From Kalaharituber pfeilii (taxonomy: Eukaryota; Ascomycota; Pezizomycetes; Pezizales; Pezizaceae), in assembly GCA_015179045.1 (NCBI GenBank), contig WHUZ01000105.1, forward strand, positions 1-64,000: a stretch of DNA of 64,000 nt, read 5' to 3'. The notes beneath the pieces were generated by a model. That model was not told the origin of the DNA. It worked only from the letters and a program-made list of their open reading frames with translations, and searched no databases. Of the stretch, positions 7,473-19,605 are shown piece by piece (the stretch's first letter is position 1; every line of letters begins with the position of its first letter). A program made the translations under genes and the position numbers.

Positions 7473-9285
7473 CAGTCAACAACCACCTCAGGACGAGCGT
7501 TTGGAAGCAACTCCACAACCACAACGTCCCCTCCGCTGAAACCTACATAGATCGAAAGCTCTCAGCACGCTGAGCATTTTGATCCCATTTTTATCCCCAA
7601 AAAACTGACACTGAAATTTTCCCCCGAGGGGAAAGTTTTCGGGGATTCTTCAGCTCACCACCCTCGTTGCCACCACAACAACTCGGCGCCAAGCCCCAAT
7701 AGACTGCCACGGACAGGGATAAGACAACCAATAAAAATGCCGAAAAACCAAAAGTCTAAAAAGCCAGCTCCCCTCCGCGCGCCGCCGTCAGCCCAAAAGA
7801 TGGAGGATAGCAAAGAGGAATGGGATAAGTTCGTGAAGGAGCTTTTGAGTAAAGACGGGTCGGACAAGACAAAAAAGGAGGAGAAGAAAAGACAACTCGA
7901 GTCAGAAACGACTCCACTTACACAGGCAAACCTCAGTAAGTTGAAGGCAGCAACTCCCCCACCGAAACCCGCTCTGGCCCCAAAGCCTCCGTCACCACAG
8001 CCACCACAGCCACCAAAGCCACAGGGGACGGAGCCGCCACAAGCCACTCTGGCCCAACAGCCTCCGCCACCACAGCCGCCACAGCCACAGCGAACAAAGC
8101 CACAGGTGCCGAGTTCCCAAAACGACGAAGAAATGTTACCGGACTACGACACAATACTAGACAAGCTGGAAGAGGTGGACTTAGACATGGGAATAATCCT
8201 GGCTGTCAGATTCGCACGTTCCTGGGGAGAAGACATCACCCCGATAGAAGGGTGCACCCTCGCCGTGGAATTTTTAGACAACAAATACGAGAAGATCCGT
8301 TATACAAGCGGAGCTCCTCACGACCCATTCCCCCCGCACGGAAAACCACCGGCGACACCGAAACTGAATTTTAGCCCCGTCACGAGCATCCAGTTGGAGC
8401 CGTCGCCACCCCCACCACAGACACTGGGGTTCAGCCCTATCACGTCAATCGAGACAGAGCCGGTCCCAGAGCCGGCGCCGGGTACACCGAACACCCCGTC
8501 AACGAAGAAGAGGAAAGGCAAACAGCCGTCGCAGACAACACCGTACCAGATAAAGAGACAGCTGAACGGGAAAGAAGCCAGGAAAATCGCCTCCTCTCCT
8601 TCGATCGACAAACAGGGGGCTCCCCTGGGAGCCACCCCCACCACCACACCATCTATCGACGACCACAACACAAGGGACACGGTCCCACCGTCGGCCAAAA
8701 CCCCCTCACCAAAACCTAAAACCCCGACCCCCGAGCCTCCCAAGACCTCCGAGGCCCCCAAGACACCAGAGAAGACAACCCCACCGAAGAAGACCAAAAC
8801 ACCCACCGGAAAGACTGCCAAACAACCCGATCCAACATCGAGTCCCGACGCCACCACCTCGAAACACGGCGTCGTTGTCCACGGAATTGCCCTCAGAAAA
8901 GAACTGGGGAAGGTTCGACGATGGCTGGAAGATGGGAATCCGGATCTGGGAAATACGGTTGGAATAAGGTGGTTGAGAAAGAAGACGCTGTTGGTGGAGG
9001 AGGGGAAGAAGACAAGTTCAATCGTGGTGTACCTTGAGGGAAAGACCAGCGTGGAGAAGGTGAGACTGGGCGGGAAATGGTTGAGGGTCAGCACATACGA
9101 ATCGGACAGAGGGCGGAAGTGAAGGGAGACCCTTTTGTATGGACACCCGCAACATGTATAAGTACCGCGGGCACTACTTGCAGTTAGGCATAGTTACTCT
9201 TGTTTTCTTTTCTTCTAATAAATACCTCGCCATAGCCCATAGGGCGGCATGCGAGTAATGAAATTAAAAAAAAAAAAAAAAAAAA
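7473..9285 (+). mobile_element. Complete ORF1-only non-autonomous LINE (half-LINE), copy 2
   Basis: Exact 13-bp duplication TATGTCTAGTTGA (7460-7472, 9286-9298). The left duplication starts only 4 bp after the right duplication of copy 1, so two half-LINEs inserted next to each other in the same orientation. It has the same 5' UTR blocks as copy 1, one intact ORF (7737-9122), the stem-loop at 9226-9255 (CTCGC/GCGAG) and poly(A). Confidence 0.88.
7737..9122 (+). CDS. Half-LINE ORF1-like protein (461 aa)
   Basis: Lysine-rich N terminus (MPKNQKSKKPAP), charged segment, then proline-rich repeats. A middle region (about residues 135-195, ending FLDNKYEKIRYTSGAP) is absent from copy 1. NFSPVTSIQLE and GFSPITSIETE are the shared short motifs. 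TPYQIKRQLNGKEARKIASS matches NYQLKRQLSDEEAKKIAASG of copy 3. The C-terminal domain is VVVHGIALRKELGKVRRWLE, GIRWLRKKTLLVEEGKKTSS and VRLGGKWLRVSTYESDRGRK. The frame is fully open although neighbouring LINEs are broken, which suggests selection or very recent insertion. Confidence 0.77.
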   Translation: MPKNQKSKKPAPLRAPPSAQKMEDSKEEWDKFVKELLSKDGSDKTKKEEKKRQLESETTPLTQANLSKLKAATPPPKPALAPKPPSPQPPQPPKPQGTEPPQATLAQQPPPPQPPQPQRTKPQVPSSQNDEEMLPDYDTILDKLEEVDLDMGIILAVRFARSWGEDITPIEGCTLAVEFLDNKYEKIRYTSGAPHDPFPPHGKPPATPKLNFSPVTSIQLEPSPPPPQTLGFSPITSIETEPVPEPAPGTPNTPSTKKRKGKQPSQTTPYQIKRQLNGKEARKIASSPSIDKQGAPLGATPTTTPSIDDHNTRDTVPPSAKTPSPKPKTPTPEPPKTSEAPKTPEKTTPPKKTKTPTGKTAKQPDPTSSPDATTSKHGVVVHGIALRKELGKVRRWLEDGNPDLGNTVGIRWLRKKTLLVEEGKKTSSIVVYLEGKTSVEKVRLGGKWLRVSTYESDRGRK

Positions 9286-9298
9286 TATGTCTAGTTGA

Positions 9299-9904
9299 GA
9301 AACTACCTGCATATCCTACGTCCACGACGTACCTACCGCACGTTCCGCCCTCGGACTAGCCACATCTATGCTGGCGAACCATTCTGAGACCGGGTTGCCC
9401 TCCATGGAGCCCCTCTTACTTCATCCCTCTTCTGCTCTAGGTCCTCCCAACACTGCCAGACGCTACCTGCGCATGAAGCTTCTTCTTGGGCCGCTCCATC
9501 TCGACCTCCGCTGCCACCGGAAGAAAGTCAGCATGTGCTTATAGTTTCGACGAACCACGGATTCGGGGGATCTACCATCGGTTCAAGACTTGCTTGCCAT
9601 CCGTAACATGCCTTCTGTCAGTACCCGGGGAATTATTGTGGACTGGTTTCTAGATATCATTGAGCGCAACGAGCAACGAAAGTATGATACAGGGTTCAGG
9701 AGTTAAGACCATCACAGCCCAGAAACGCTACATACAGATAGTGACACAAAACAGATGTTCGGGCCCATCTTGGTACCAGGACTTGGGCTGCTTGTACCAA
9801 CAGCTCTGACTGTTGAAGAAGCTGAATTCGTCATCATCTGAAAGTGTGAGACGGATCAGTAATGAAGATCGGACTCATTCGCAGCAAGGAACTGAGAGAT
9901 CTCA
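9299..9904. other. Unassigned DNA between half-LINE copy 2 and the Mutator-like element
   Basis: I see no convincing ORF, repeat tail or LTR terminus. It is the original target DNA of the two half-LINEs and of the element that follows. Confidence 0.5.
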
Positions 9905-9913
9905 CGTACCTGC

Positions 9914-11829
9914 CGGAACCTCTCCGGCCAGGCAGATTCTGCCTGCCGCTCCCGGACCTCATCAGACGATAAACTTTACGCCATGACACTGTGACACAGG
10001 TACCAACATTGTGGGGTAGGTATGATCAATTGTTGGTATAGGCATATGGCAAGACAAGTTTTACAGTCAGAAAACCTTTTTTTTCCCCTATTTTCATGAC
10101 GCCACTGAGATTTTTCCCCCTGTTCATGTTTCGGATAATCAACTAATACTATTTTATTTAGTCTATTCATAATATTACATATCATGACATTTCAATGTAA
10201 TAAGGCATTGATTCTAGTGAAATATGCGACCTTTGAACTTCAATGTAGTCGTATATTGAAATATAATACAATATATCTTGTCGCATATATTATATATAGC
10301 TGGTTGCATATTTTATATATATTCTGGTTATATATTTTACATTCTAGTTGCATATTTTATTTCAAGTTCATCATACGAGAATATTACATAGAACTACAAT
10401 ATTAGAATGGATTAAATAAAGTTCTTATTGCATTATTAAAGTTCAATATAATATTCTGATAGCATATTTTATTGCGAACTTGAAAAAAATATGTGACTAG
10501 AAATTATATATTGAATATGCAACGATATTGAAGGTTCAATAGTTGCATATTTCACTTAGAATCAAGGATTTATTGCATTGGTGTACAATGCTATGTAATA
10601 TTATGAATAGACTAAATAATATAGTATTAGTTGATCATCGGAAACTTGAACAGGGGAAAAACCTCAGTGGCGTCATGAAAACAGGGGAAAAAAAAGGTTT
10701 TCTCTTTTCTCGCTTTACAGTGGACTAGTGACGTAAGTGCGTACCGTGCCCACTGGCTACCAAATGTCGGCCCATGCTGTGATCTACTAGTTTGAATGCA
10801 TGATTACTCAGTTAAGTAAAAAATGAAAAATGGAAAAATAGATCTGAATTAATGCGCAGATAAAGAAACAAAAATGAAATTTTGGGTTTCCTGTAGTACC
10901 TCACTCTGTCATATTACTTGCTCATCAGTTCGGTCACTGCTGGTAGGCTTCATCTTGCCCTGTCTCGTGCTCGTAGGATCTTACATTTGGAGCACACTAC
11001 TCCAGATGGACAAGAGCTTATTCATTTGCAGTGCAGAGCATTTTGAGGGTATGCAATTAAGGTTCACGTATATGTAGTAAAAGCTTTAAGATATCCTGCA
11101 AAGCCTGACAATTTTGAAACTGCTGGATAAGCTACGCCGCTTTACAGGCTTGAATTCTTTGCTAAAAAGATTGGCATGATATTGCTCTGTTTAAATAATT
11201 TTGTTCCGCATAGAAGCTACAATCCTATGGTAGAGACAAAAAAAAAATAGGTTACCTCACTAGAATATGTGAAGTTGAGAATCCAGCTGGTGCCGTTTGG
11301 CCATGGGTAAATATTCCAGCCGTTCGCAATGATCACAATCTGGCAGCTTGAGACATTGATAGTGTAGGTTTGGTTGATGTAGTTAATAGCCATCTAGGAT
11401 GAATTAAAGTGATTGGAATTGTCTGCAATTTAAACAATGGTCCAAGCTTGTTGTGATATGGAAACGTGTATTGGTACAGTAAGTAATACTACTCGTTACC
11501 AGCATTTGTTGCTGTAATAGCATGCGTTGGTTGAAAGGCTGCGGCTACATTGCTATTTACCCAGGCCCCCAAGAGAAACGCTGCTGTTTTCCCTACAAAA
11601 CTGTCCTCTCAACAGAGAAGATACCCTGTTGCCACACCAGGTCACTAACCTCTCGCACGGACTATGCCCAGCCTCTAGTTTGCATCACTAAATGCTGGTA
11701 ACAAGTACCAACATTTGATCTACCTGCACCACAATGTTAGTACCTGTGTCACAGTGTCATGGCGTAAAGTTTATCGTCTGATGAGGTCCGAGAGCGGCAG
11801 GCAGAATCTGCCTGTCCGGAGAGGTTCCG
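9914..11829. mobile_element. Mutator-like TIR element, non-autonomous
   Basis: It is 1,916 bp. The 9-bp duplication CGTACCTGC (9905-9913, 11830-11838) and inverted termini CGGAACCTCTCCGG, continuing as arms of about 130 bp through AGGCAGATTCTGCCTG and GATAAACTTTACGCCATGAC, fit MULE-type elements. Neither strand encodes a transposase. A second inverted-repeat structure sits inside. Confidence 0.7.
10054..10725. mobile_element. Nested inverted-repeat structure inside the Mutator-like element
   Basis: Arms of about 190 bp (GAAAACCTTTTTTTTCCCC..., GATAATCAACTAATACTAT) are inverted at about 10070-10245 and 10530-10715 around a very AT-rich centre. TTTACAGT occurs in the same orientation just outside both arms and may be an 8-bp duplication. 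Exact ends are uncertain. Confidence 0.5.
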
Positions 11830-11838
11830 CGTACCTGC

Positions 11839-12030
11839 AAACCGTAAAGGCACCATGGAGGAGTTGGTTCAAGAAATTGGGAAGGCAGCGGAGGGCGGCA
11901 AATGGTGCTGGAGATGAGAGGGACAGAGCATCCAGACATGGGAGGAAATAAAGAGATTGCCGAAGGAGAGCACACAAGCTCCTTGAGCTTGTCTGAGTGG
12001 TGGTGGAGGCGCTAGGAGGAGGGAAGGCAA
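11839..12030. other. Unassigned DNA left of LINE A
   Basis: A short open frame is present (APWRSWFKKLGRQRRAANG), but I recognise no domain and see no splice context. Confidence 0.4.
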
Positions 12031-12165
12031 TTTTTTTTTTTTTTTTTTTTTTTTATTTCATTACTCGCGTGCCGCCTGATAGGCTACGGCGAGGTGTTAG
12101 GTACATAAAGAACAAATAGTAACTGATAAATCATAAAGAGACGTAGAGTGTGTGAAACAAAGAAA

Positions 12166-15100
12166 CTAGCTTGCTGCCCAGTCCAACACCTCAACCAGTT
12201 TCATCCCCTCCTTCTCCCCCTCTTTCTTTTTCCCCTTCTCCCCCCCCTTTGGCATCATTATCCCCGCCTCGCCTCCCGGTAATCTCTTCTTCCACGCCTC
12301 ACAGTCTTTCGTTATGTGTCTGTAATTCTCGAGGGCTTTTCCACACCACCTGCACTCCGGTGACTCTTCTTTTCCTATCTGGTATCTCCATTGTCTCAGT
12401 CCTTTGTCCCCCATTATGCCTGCGAGTGTGGACACCCTCCTTCTGGTCCCCAGGTATTCCAGTGGTCTGTACGTCAGTTGTAGCCTCTTCCTCTCCTCCC
12501 CTCTCCTGCTCTTTGCCTCTTGTCGGATGCCGGCCTCCGACACTGTCTCGTCCTGGTATTGTAACGCCGTGGCTACTTTGGCTGCCCTGTCCGCCGCGGT
12601 GTTACCCACTATCCCTTCATGTGCTTTAACCCACAGGAGCGCCAGGTCTCGGTCCCCTCTCGACGTCCTCTCCTCCCACCTTCTCCTCACCAGCTCCGCT
12701 GCACCCTCCGGCGTAAGGTCCCCCCTGGCTATCCCCTTCATCCTCGTCACCGTGGTCCTGGAGTCTGTGATAATTAGCAGCTCCCCCTCTCTCCGCATTG
12801 CCTCCCCAACCGCTATCAGCTCAGCATCATTGACCGTGCATCTTTCTCCCAGGTATATTGATGTGTCTTTCCCGGTCTGATGCACTCCAGTGCCCGTCTT
12901 GTCCTCCATTCTACTTCCATCTGTGTAAATGCTCGTCCACCCTTCATCTTCCTCCTTGGCTATTAGCCTCTCCCACTCCTCCCTACCTAAGTCAGATGGA
13001 TGTATCGGGTGTACATAGAGAGGAAGGGGGTCTTTATGCCCCAGCGACCCCCTCAGGTATCTGGTATCTGGCTGTGGTCTTCTGACTGGCTCTTCTTCAA
13101 ACCTCAGTGTTCGGGCTTCTACCCTGTCTGCCTCTCCATACACGAACGTCTCGACAGATTCCAGGTTAGTTAGCCCTTCCACCACGTCCCGTCTCGTCCC
13201 CCATGGGGCCCCCGTTATTTCTCTCGCCACAACGTATTGCCACTTCTCCAGCAATCTAAGCTTTCGTTCTGGGGGGGCGCCTTTTGCGTACCTCGCCCAT
13301 GCCCAGCAGCCCCAAGTAGCAATGTTCCTGGCTATGGCTGTGTACAACTGTCTCCTTTTAGCTGGGGGTACTCCGTTCAGTCTGGCTGCTACTCTCCACG
13401 CTGCTTTGCCTAGGTGTAACCGCCGATTAAAATGATCATCGAATTTCAACTCCCAATCGATGTACAGTTCTCCTAGCCTGTAACTCTCCCTTGAACCCGA
13501 TGATGATGGTTTCTGCTTTCTGTGGATCCAGTTCAAAGCCTTCCTCTGACGCTTCCATGGTCAGCTTCTCACGGTGTTCCCTTATGTCCCTCTTCAGCCC
13601 TCGGATGGACTTGTTTGATATCACACTGTGGAAATCATCCACATAGGACCTATTGAACTCTCGGCTTTCGGCCTTCTCCGCCACTGGTGCTATCGCCACT
13701 AGAAAGATAACCGGGGATAAGGGTGAGCCCTGGGGCGTTCCATCTGTCATTATACTTTCTCCTCTGGTTTTCCCATCCCATGTAAGCTGAAACTTCGTAG
13801 GTTGCAGAAACCCCTCAACAAATGCTGCTAAGTTCTTGTCTTCGGCCTCCAATCTCTGAACTACCTTCTCCCTTCGCAGGTGGTTGAATGCCGACTTGAT
13901 ATCATCCCCTACTATTGCCGTCCATTCCCCATTATCAAGGCGTTTATCCACCTCTTTTAGCACCTGTCTTTGTAGGTCCTCCATCCCCCGTTTAGGTCTA
14001 CTCCCCAGCTGAGTCTTACTGAATAGACGGTCCCTTCTCTGTATGATATTGGCTATTACCTTCTGTCCTAACTTAGCTACGGTATTCAGTAGCGTAATTG
14101 GTCTCCACCCTGCTGGGTCATCTCTTGGTCTTCCTTTCTTGTGAATCATAGTGACACTGAAGCCTCGTGCGAAATCATATTTCCCATTGACATAGTTTAC
14201 AATCTCCTCTCTGACTGCTTCTCCTAGTGTCGTCCCTTTCAGTAATTTCAGGATCCCATACTGTATCCCATCCGGGCCCGGTGCGGATCTGGATTTCGTC
14301 TTCGCCAGTGCCCTATCTATGGCTTGTCTTGCTTCTTTTTTGTCCATTAGTAGTCCGACTGGCTTCAGCCGTTGCCTTGTCTCAGCTATCTCTGTAGTGA
14401 CGAAGTTCCGTTTGATAAGTGCTTCCATAACCTCCTTGTCCGTACCTGGGATGTCCATAAGCTCCTGCTGTCTGAATGGGTCCCTTGCCAACTGAAATAT
14501 GTCCCACGGCGACGTTACTCGATCTTCTTCCATGTACCTTTCCCAGAATGCTCTCTTCTTCTCTCTGATAATGTCTCTCAACAGCCTCCTGGCCCTCGTC
14601 TTTTCTTCTCTGCTCCCTTTTCGTAGTATATACTTAACCATCTTCCTTGCCTCCTTCACCTCCTTATCGAACCACCGCTTTGACCGGTCCATAATGTGTA
14701 CGTCCTTAGTGAATGCTCTGCCTAGTCTGACTAGTAGTTCATATGCATTTGTATCTTCCTTCAGAGGCTTGTCCCCCCACTCCTGCACAAACTCCTCCCA
14801 CATCTCCCAGTCGGTGACCTTCAGAGTCTTATATATTGTCTCCTGTGTCTTGAGTCTCCCATATATCATTGCATGGTCCCCTCCCGCTATCCACGATATG
14901 CTCCTAGTCTCCCATTCCCCTCTCCGCGCGAACACCAAGTCCAACAGTGCTGTCCTCTCCACACCTTCTACTCTTCTCGTCCATGTCACCGTTCCCTTCT
15001 CGATCTGCTGATCCAACCCGTGGGCCCTCATGGTGTCCCTCAGGATCGTTCCCCTCTGGTTTCTCTTGTCACTCCACTCGTCGTGATGGCTATTGCAATC

Positions 15101-15454
15101 TCCAATCACTATGTCTGAGTCTGCTATCTCCTCTAGCTCTTCTGTCATGTTAGTGTCAGCATTCCATTATACTCCTGTAATCTTTCTTCCTCTGATATAA
15201 ACACTTATGTGTCGGTCTCCTCCTTGTACCCTAATGTCTTCGATTACGTCTCTCCTCGCATATGCTGAAATCTTTCCATTCTCCCCTGGTGAGTGGATTG
15301 TTGTGTATGATGGATGAAAAGTAGTCCCCCCTCTTGGTGCTCTCCAACTCTCCCCTACAAATATTATGTCTGCTCTCCTATCTGCCCCCTCCTGAAGCGT
15401 CAGGTCCGTCCCCTCGATGGACCTCCCTACATTCTGGTATAGTATGTTAATCAT
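12166..15454 (-). pseudogene. LINE A ORF2: AP endonuclease, reverse transcriptase, RNase H, zinc knuckle
   Basis: The ATG at 15454 overlaps the ORF1 stop as ATGA. In order: AP endonuclease (ILYQNVGR, DIIFVGESW, VIGDCNSHHDEWSD, GGDHAMI), reverse transcriptase (SAPGPDGIQYGILKLL, GDDIKSAFNHL, DGTPQGSPLSPVIF, SYVDDFHSV), RNase H (IYTDGSRMED, VNDAELIAVGEAM, IITDSRTT, LWVKAHEGIVGNTAADRAA) and CRWCGKALENYRHITKDC, a C-x2-C-x8-H-x4-C knuckle. Two breaks are visible: a TAA at about 15163 where copy D has Tyr (GVYWN), and one frameshift at about 13440-13530. All catalytic motifs survive. Confidence 0.88.
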
Positions 15455-17550
15455 TGACGGGCCTCTGTCCTCTCTGGTGCCCTATGGGGACGACGAGGGG
15501 GGAGTCTTGGTGGTGGAATTCTCTCGCTCCTTTGCCTTGGTCTTTCGCACTCCGGGTGGTGCCCTCCTTTTCTTCCGCAGGACTGGCACATCTGATTAAA
15601 CCCCCCATTCAGGTTCTGGACCTCCTCTGTCTCGTTCCTCCTTGGTGATCGCTGTAGCCACTCTGGAAGGCTCCTTTGCTTTGGTACCCACTCGATTACC
15701 TGCCCGACCTGGAAGTGGTGGCAGTATCCCTCCGAATCTGTGTACCTGTACCTCCTAGCCTTGCCTACCTTTTCTCTCCCTAAGTCTTGTCGCAAGTAAC
15801 ATTTGATGACCTCCCCTCTGAATTTCAGTCCGTACTTTAGGACCTGTACCACGTTGTCTGATACAAATATTGACATCGCACTATTCCCTTTTCTCGGTGC
15901 TACCACTTGGTGGGTGAGTCTCCTGACATTCCGGTTTGCGATCTCCCCGGGGTTGGCCTCCCGTAACTCCCAGTCTACTCTCGATAACCCTTCCCTATCT
16001 CCTATATCAAATGTTACTAACTCTACCAGCCGGCTGTCCCAATCTACTCTCAGCTCTGGGTCCTCCCGCATCAAGGCCTTCTTCAGCATCTCCAGGCTCC
16101 TTGGTCCCTCCTTCGGTCCCACGTCTGATGAGAAGTATCCTCTCCTTAGGGAAGTTCTGGTCCAAGATAATCCTACGTATCATGTATGAAGTTCCTAGCC
16201 CCATGTTCCTATTAACTCTAGTCCTCAATGCTTCCATTTCCCCATTCCCCTGTTCAACTCTCCCCCACTTCTCCCTCCAGTTTCTACAGTTGTAGATCCT
16301 CGCTTGCCACAGCTGGTGTCTGGGTATCACCTCTGGCGCTCCTGTCCCTGTTGGTGCATCCCTAGATGCTTTAGGAGTTGACTTTCTTGGTCCCTTAGGT
16401 ATGACTATGCTCTCTCCCAACCGTCCTTGTCTAGCTGCCCGTTGCGCGTAGGATTCGTTTACCGTTGCGGTATTCTTGTTCGATCCCTGCTGGTTAGTGG
16501 GTATTGGCATTGCTGTCGCAGTATTCTTGTTCGGTCCCTGGTGGTCAGTATGTTTCATCGTCTGTGCCGGTACATCTGGCATGCCATTGTGTCCTCTTGT
16601 CTCTCTTCCTCTTATATCACTTTCCTTTGCTTTACCCTTCTCTCCTGTCCCGGACATGGGCATATCTTTCCTAAGCCTTTTCTGCTTTGCTGCATAGGCA
16701 TGCTGACTCCCATGGATTGTATTGTCAGTAAACTGTACATCCTCCATTCTTTCGCATGTTGCATGTTCTGAGGTCGTTAGAGTAGCCGGTTCCGGTACTC
16801 TACCTGCTACATTCTCATTCAACTCCTCTGGCCATTCTGGGAAGTCAGCCGTCCAGTCCATCTCATTCTGTGTCTCTTCTATAATATTGAGCAATTCCTC
16901 CATCACCTCCTTTGTCTTCTCTGCACAATTTCCTTTTGCCTGATCACTACTACTACCTCCGTACCCTGGTTCTTCTCTTTTTTCTGTCTTCGAATCTGGT
17001 GTGGAGCTGTCTATAGTAATGGGAGTATCCTCCTTTGAAGCGTCCTGAGCCTGACCTCTCTTCTCCAATTCTGCTAACTTCATCTCCATCTTTCTCCAGT
17101 GCTCTCTCATTTCGTCTCTGATATTGTGTACAATACTCTCCATCTGCCACACAATACCAGTCGTAGCGTTTCGGTCCTCTACCATGCTGTTTATCTTGTC
17201 TGCCATGTCCTTCTTCCCCCAGTACCATGCTTTCTCTTCTGCTAGTGCTGGATCCCAATCTAGCTCTCCATACTCCTCTTCTATTCCTCTGACTGCCTCC
17301 ACCAATCCCCACATCGTCCTTACCAACTTGGTTCTCGCATATCTATCCATCATTGCCCTGGATCCAAGCTCTTTCTCAAGTGCCACTCCTTGGCTCGCCC
17401 ATTCTCTGGCTTGAGCTCTCCTTAATCTCATTGTCTCTTCATCCATCTGTGACTCCATATTCCTTCTTCTCCATTCTAGAATGTCCTCCCAGTCCGCTGG
17501 AGAGTGTGACTCTGACTGTCTTCTGTCGGCTGTATCTATTTTGTGGGCTG
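15451..17550 (-). pseudogene. LINE A ORF1 (gag-like), 5' truncated
   Basis: Coiled, charged N-terminal part (MDEETMRLRRAQAREWASQG onward), a low-complexity linker, then the conserved domain (WQARIYNCRNW, LVELVTFDIG, FVSDNVVQVLKYGLKFRGE, RYRYTDSEGYCHHFQVGQVI) and a zinc knuckle CQSCGRKGGHHPEC. A frameshift lies at about 16010-16120. It ends at TGA 15451-15453, overlapping the ORF2 start by ATGA. The domain order equals ORF1 of LINE D. Confidence 0.8.
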
Positions 17551-18440
17551 TTTTTTTTTTTTTTTTTTTATTTCATTAATCGCATGCCGCCCTATGGGCT
17601 ATGGCGATGTTTAGTTACAGTGGTATGATGGAAAAATGATAATGAAAGAGTAAAGAAAAATCGATAATGAAAGAGTAAAGAAAATTGAACCGTCCTATTC
17701 CTCCCCCGCCCATTCCAATATTTCCGCCATGTTTGTGTCCTTATCTAACTGTCTTATCACGTCTGCTCCTCTTGCGGTTTTCCTGTTCCATGCCGAGCAG
17801 CTACTCTTTATGTGATCCCAGGTCTCCGGCGCTTCGCCGCACCATCTGCACTCCGGGGAGGTGGCCTTTCCAATCCTGAATCTCCATTCCTTCAGTCCCT
17901 TATTGCCCAATATCCCTGCCATTGTGGCCAGATACCGGCGTTTGTCGACCTTTTGGAGTGGGCGGTAGTTCAGTCCGGCTTGGTTTCTTTCGGCAGCTCT
18001 GGATGCTTTGTATTCTTGTCTTATTCCTGGCTCTGTCACTATCTCGTCTTCGCTTCGCAAGGCAGTGCCAACTTTCGCCGCTTGGTCCGCCCCGTGTTGC
18101 CTTGTATTCCTTTATGGCTCTTGACCCACATGATCGCAAGGTCTAGATCACCCCTGGCTGCCCTTTCTTCCCAACGTCTCCTCACCTCGCTGGCGGCTCC
18201 GTCGGGTGTGGGGTCGCCTCTCGCTATCTTTTGTAGTTTTGCGATCGCCGTCTGTGAGTCGGTGATTACCATCAGCTCGCCTGGCACTTGTAGGGCCTTG
18301 CTTATCGCTATGAGCTCTCCATCGTTTACCGTGCTTCTCTTCCCCAGGTAGTAAGACTGTGCAGTGGATCGATGGTATACTCCCGCTCCCGTTGTGTCCT
18401 CTATCCTGCTCCCGTCCAGCCATATGTCGTATTTGTGAGC
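17551..18440 (-). mobile_element. LINE B: 5'-truncated LINE 3' end, antisense
   Basis: T-tract 17551-17569 and stem-loop of the ATCGC/GCGAT type. ORF2 remnants in three frames: WLDGSRIEDTTGAG, VNDGELIAISKALQ, VITDSQTAIAKLQK, IMWVKSHKGIQGN, ILGNKGLKEWRFRIG and CRWCGEAPETWDHIKSSC, ending ILEWAGEE. It is truncated just before the first RNase H aspartate. A degenerate CACAAAATA / CACAAATA match at both ends may be its duplication, which would mean it inserted into LINE A. Confidence 0.8.
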
Positions 18441-18715
18441 GCCCAGTTGTGTACGTCACTCACTCAGAAGATGGGCTGGTCTCGAACATGTCGACAACAG
18501 AGCGCAGTCCCATCCTGTAGTAGCAAGTACATTTACAAAACTATGACTTCGTGGGAAATCAATAATTTTGAATTATGTTCAATTCTGTGAAGTGAGGACA
18601 AGAAAGGTACACTTCTCAGCCTCACATAGACTGCGGCTTACTAGAATATGAATATAGATATACATGAAATGGGTCGTTGGAACGGTGTAAATATTTGTGG
18701 AATTACACTCCGTTA
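18441..18715. other. Unassigned spacer between LINE B and LINE C
   Basis: No ORF or repeat was recognised. It may belong to the DNA that was the target of LINE B. Confidence 0.4.
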
Positions 18716-19605
18716 TTTTTTTTTTATTTTTTTTTTTTTAAAAAAATCATTACTCGCATGCCGCCTGAAAGGCTATGGCGAGGTTTAAGTAAGTACATAT
18801 AGTTGAGAACATAGGAAATATTAAAATAACATTGGCATGATAACTCCACTAGTCCTGCCCCACCCATGTCAAGATTTCCGTCAAAAGGTCCCCTTCCTCC
18901 CCCTCTTCCTTCCCCTTTGTCTTCGGCGGCGTTTTCAGGTCCTCTAGTCCTCCAGGTATTCTCTTCTTCCATGCCGAGCAGGCCGTCGTGATGTGGCTCA
19001 GGTTTTCCGGTGCCCGTCCGCACCATTGACACTCGGGCGAGTCTGCCTTCCCTATCTTGTACCTCCATTCCCTGAGCCCCTTGTTTCCTAGTATGCCTGC
19101 CAAGATGGCCGTCAGATGTCTTCTCCCTAGCCTTTGTAGTGGTGGATACGCGAGCTTCAGGCGATCTCTCTCCTCTGCTCTGTAGGCTCTCATTTGTTGT
19201 CGTATGCCCGCCTCGGTGATGATTTCGTCCTGGTATTGAAGGGCGGTGCCGACCTTCGCAGCCTTGTCTGCTTTGGTGTTGCGGCACTGTTGCCTGAAAT
19301 GCCGACGTGTTCTTTGATCCAAAGGATGACCAGGTCGTGATCTCCGTTTGCGGTTCTGGCTTCCCATTTCTCCCTGACCACTTGTGCTGAACCGTCGGGG
19401 GTTGGGTCCCCTCTGGCTATGCTTTGCAGTTTGGCTATTGCTGTCCTGGAGTCCGTGAGTATCAGAAGTTCCCCGGGGGTGTCCATCGTGTGGCTTATAG
19501 CTATCAGCTCGCCGTCATTCACCGTGCTCCTATGTCCGAGGTAGAAGGAGGAGTCTGTGTCTGTGTCCTGTTGTACTACCTCTGCACCTGTAATGCCGTC
19601 CATGC
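18716..19605 (-). mobile_element. LINE C, 3' part (antisense, interrupted by LINE D)
   Basis: T-tract and stem-loop (CTCGC/GCGAG, inner CCTTTCAGG). ORF2 remnants: MDGITGAEVV, VNDGELIAISHTM, ILTDSRTAIAKLQS, LWIKEHVGISGN, ILGNKGLREWRYKIG, CQWCGRAPENLSHITTAC, ILTWVGQD. A frameshift lies near 19270-19360. At 19605 the copy is cut by LINE D and resumes at 26413. Confidence 0.85.

Larger units (their letters stand above)
12031..17550 (-). mobile_element. LINE A: long Tad1-like LINE, antisense, with ORF1 (5' truncated) and complete ORF2
   Basis: T-tract 12031-12054, then the stem-loop (CTCGC/GCGAG type, inner CCTATCAGG) and 3' UTR. ORF2 (15454 to 12166) and ORF1 (from 17550 to 15451) follow leftwards. 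The ORF1 frame is still open where it meets the next element's T-tract at 17551, so the copy is cut inside ORF1. A nearly identical 3' end is at 61998-62497, differing at only a handful of positions over about 480 bp, so this subfamily moved recently. I could not define a target duplication. Confidence 0.85.

Noticed and set aside
9976..10405. Small AT-rich frames in the Mutator-like element as a transposase
   Set aside because: There is no DDE motif or length, and they lie in inverted repeat arms.
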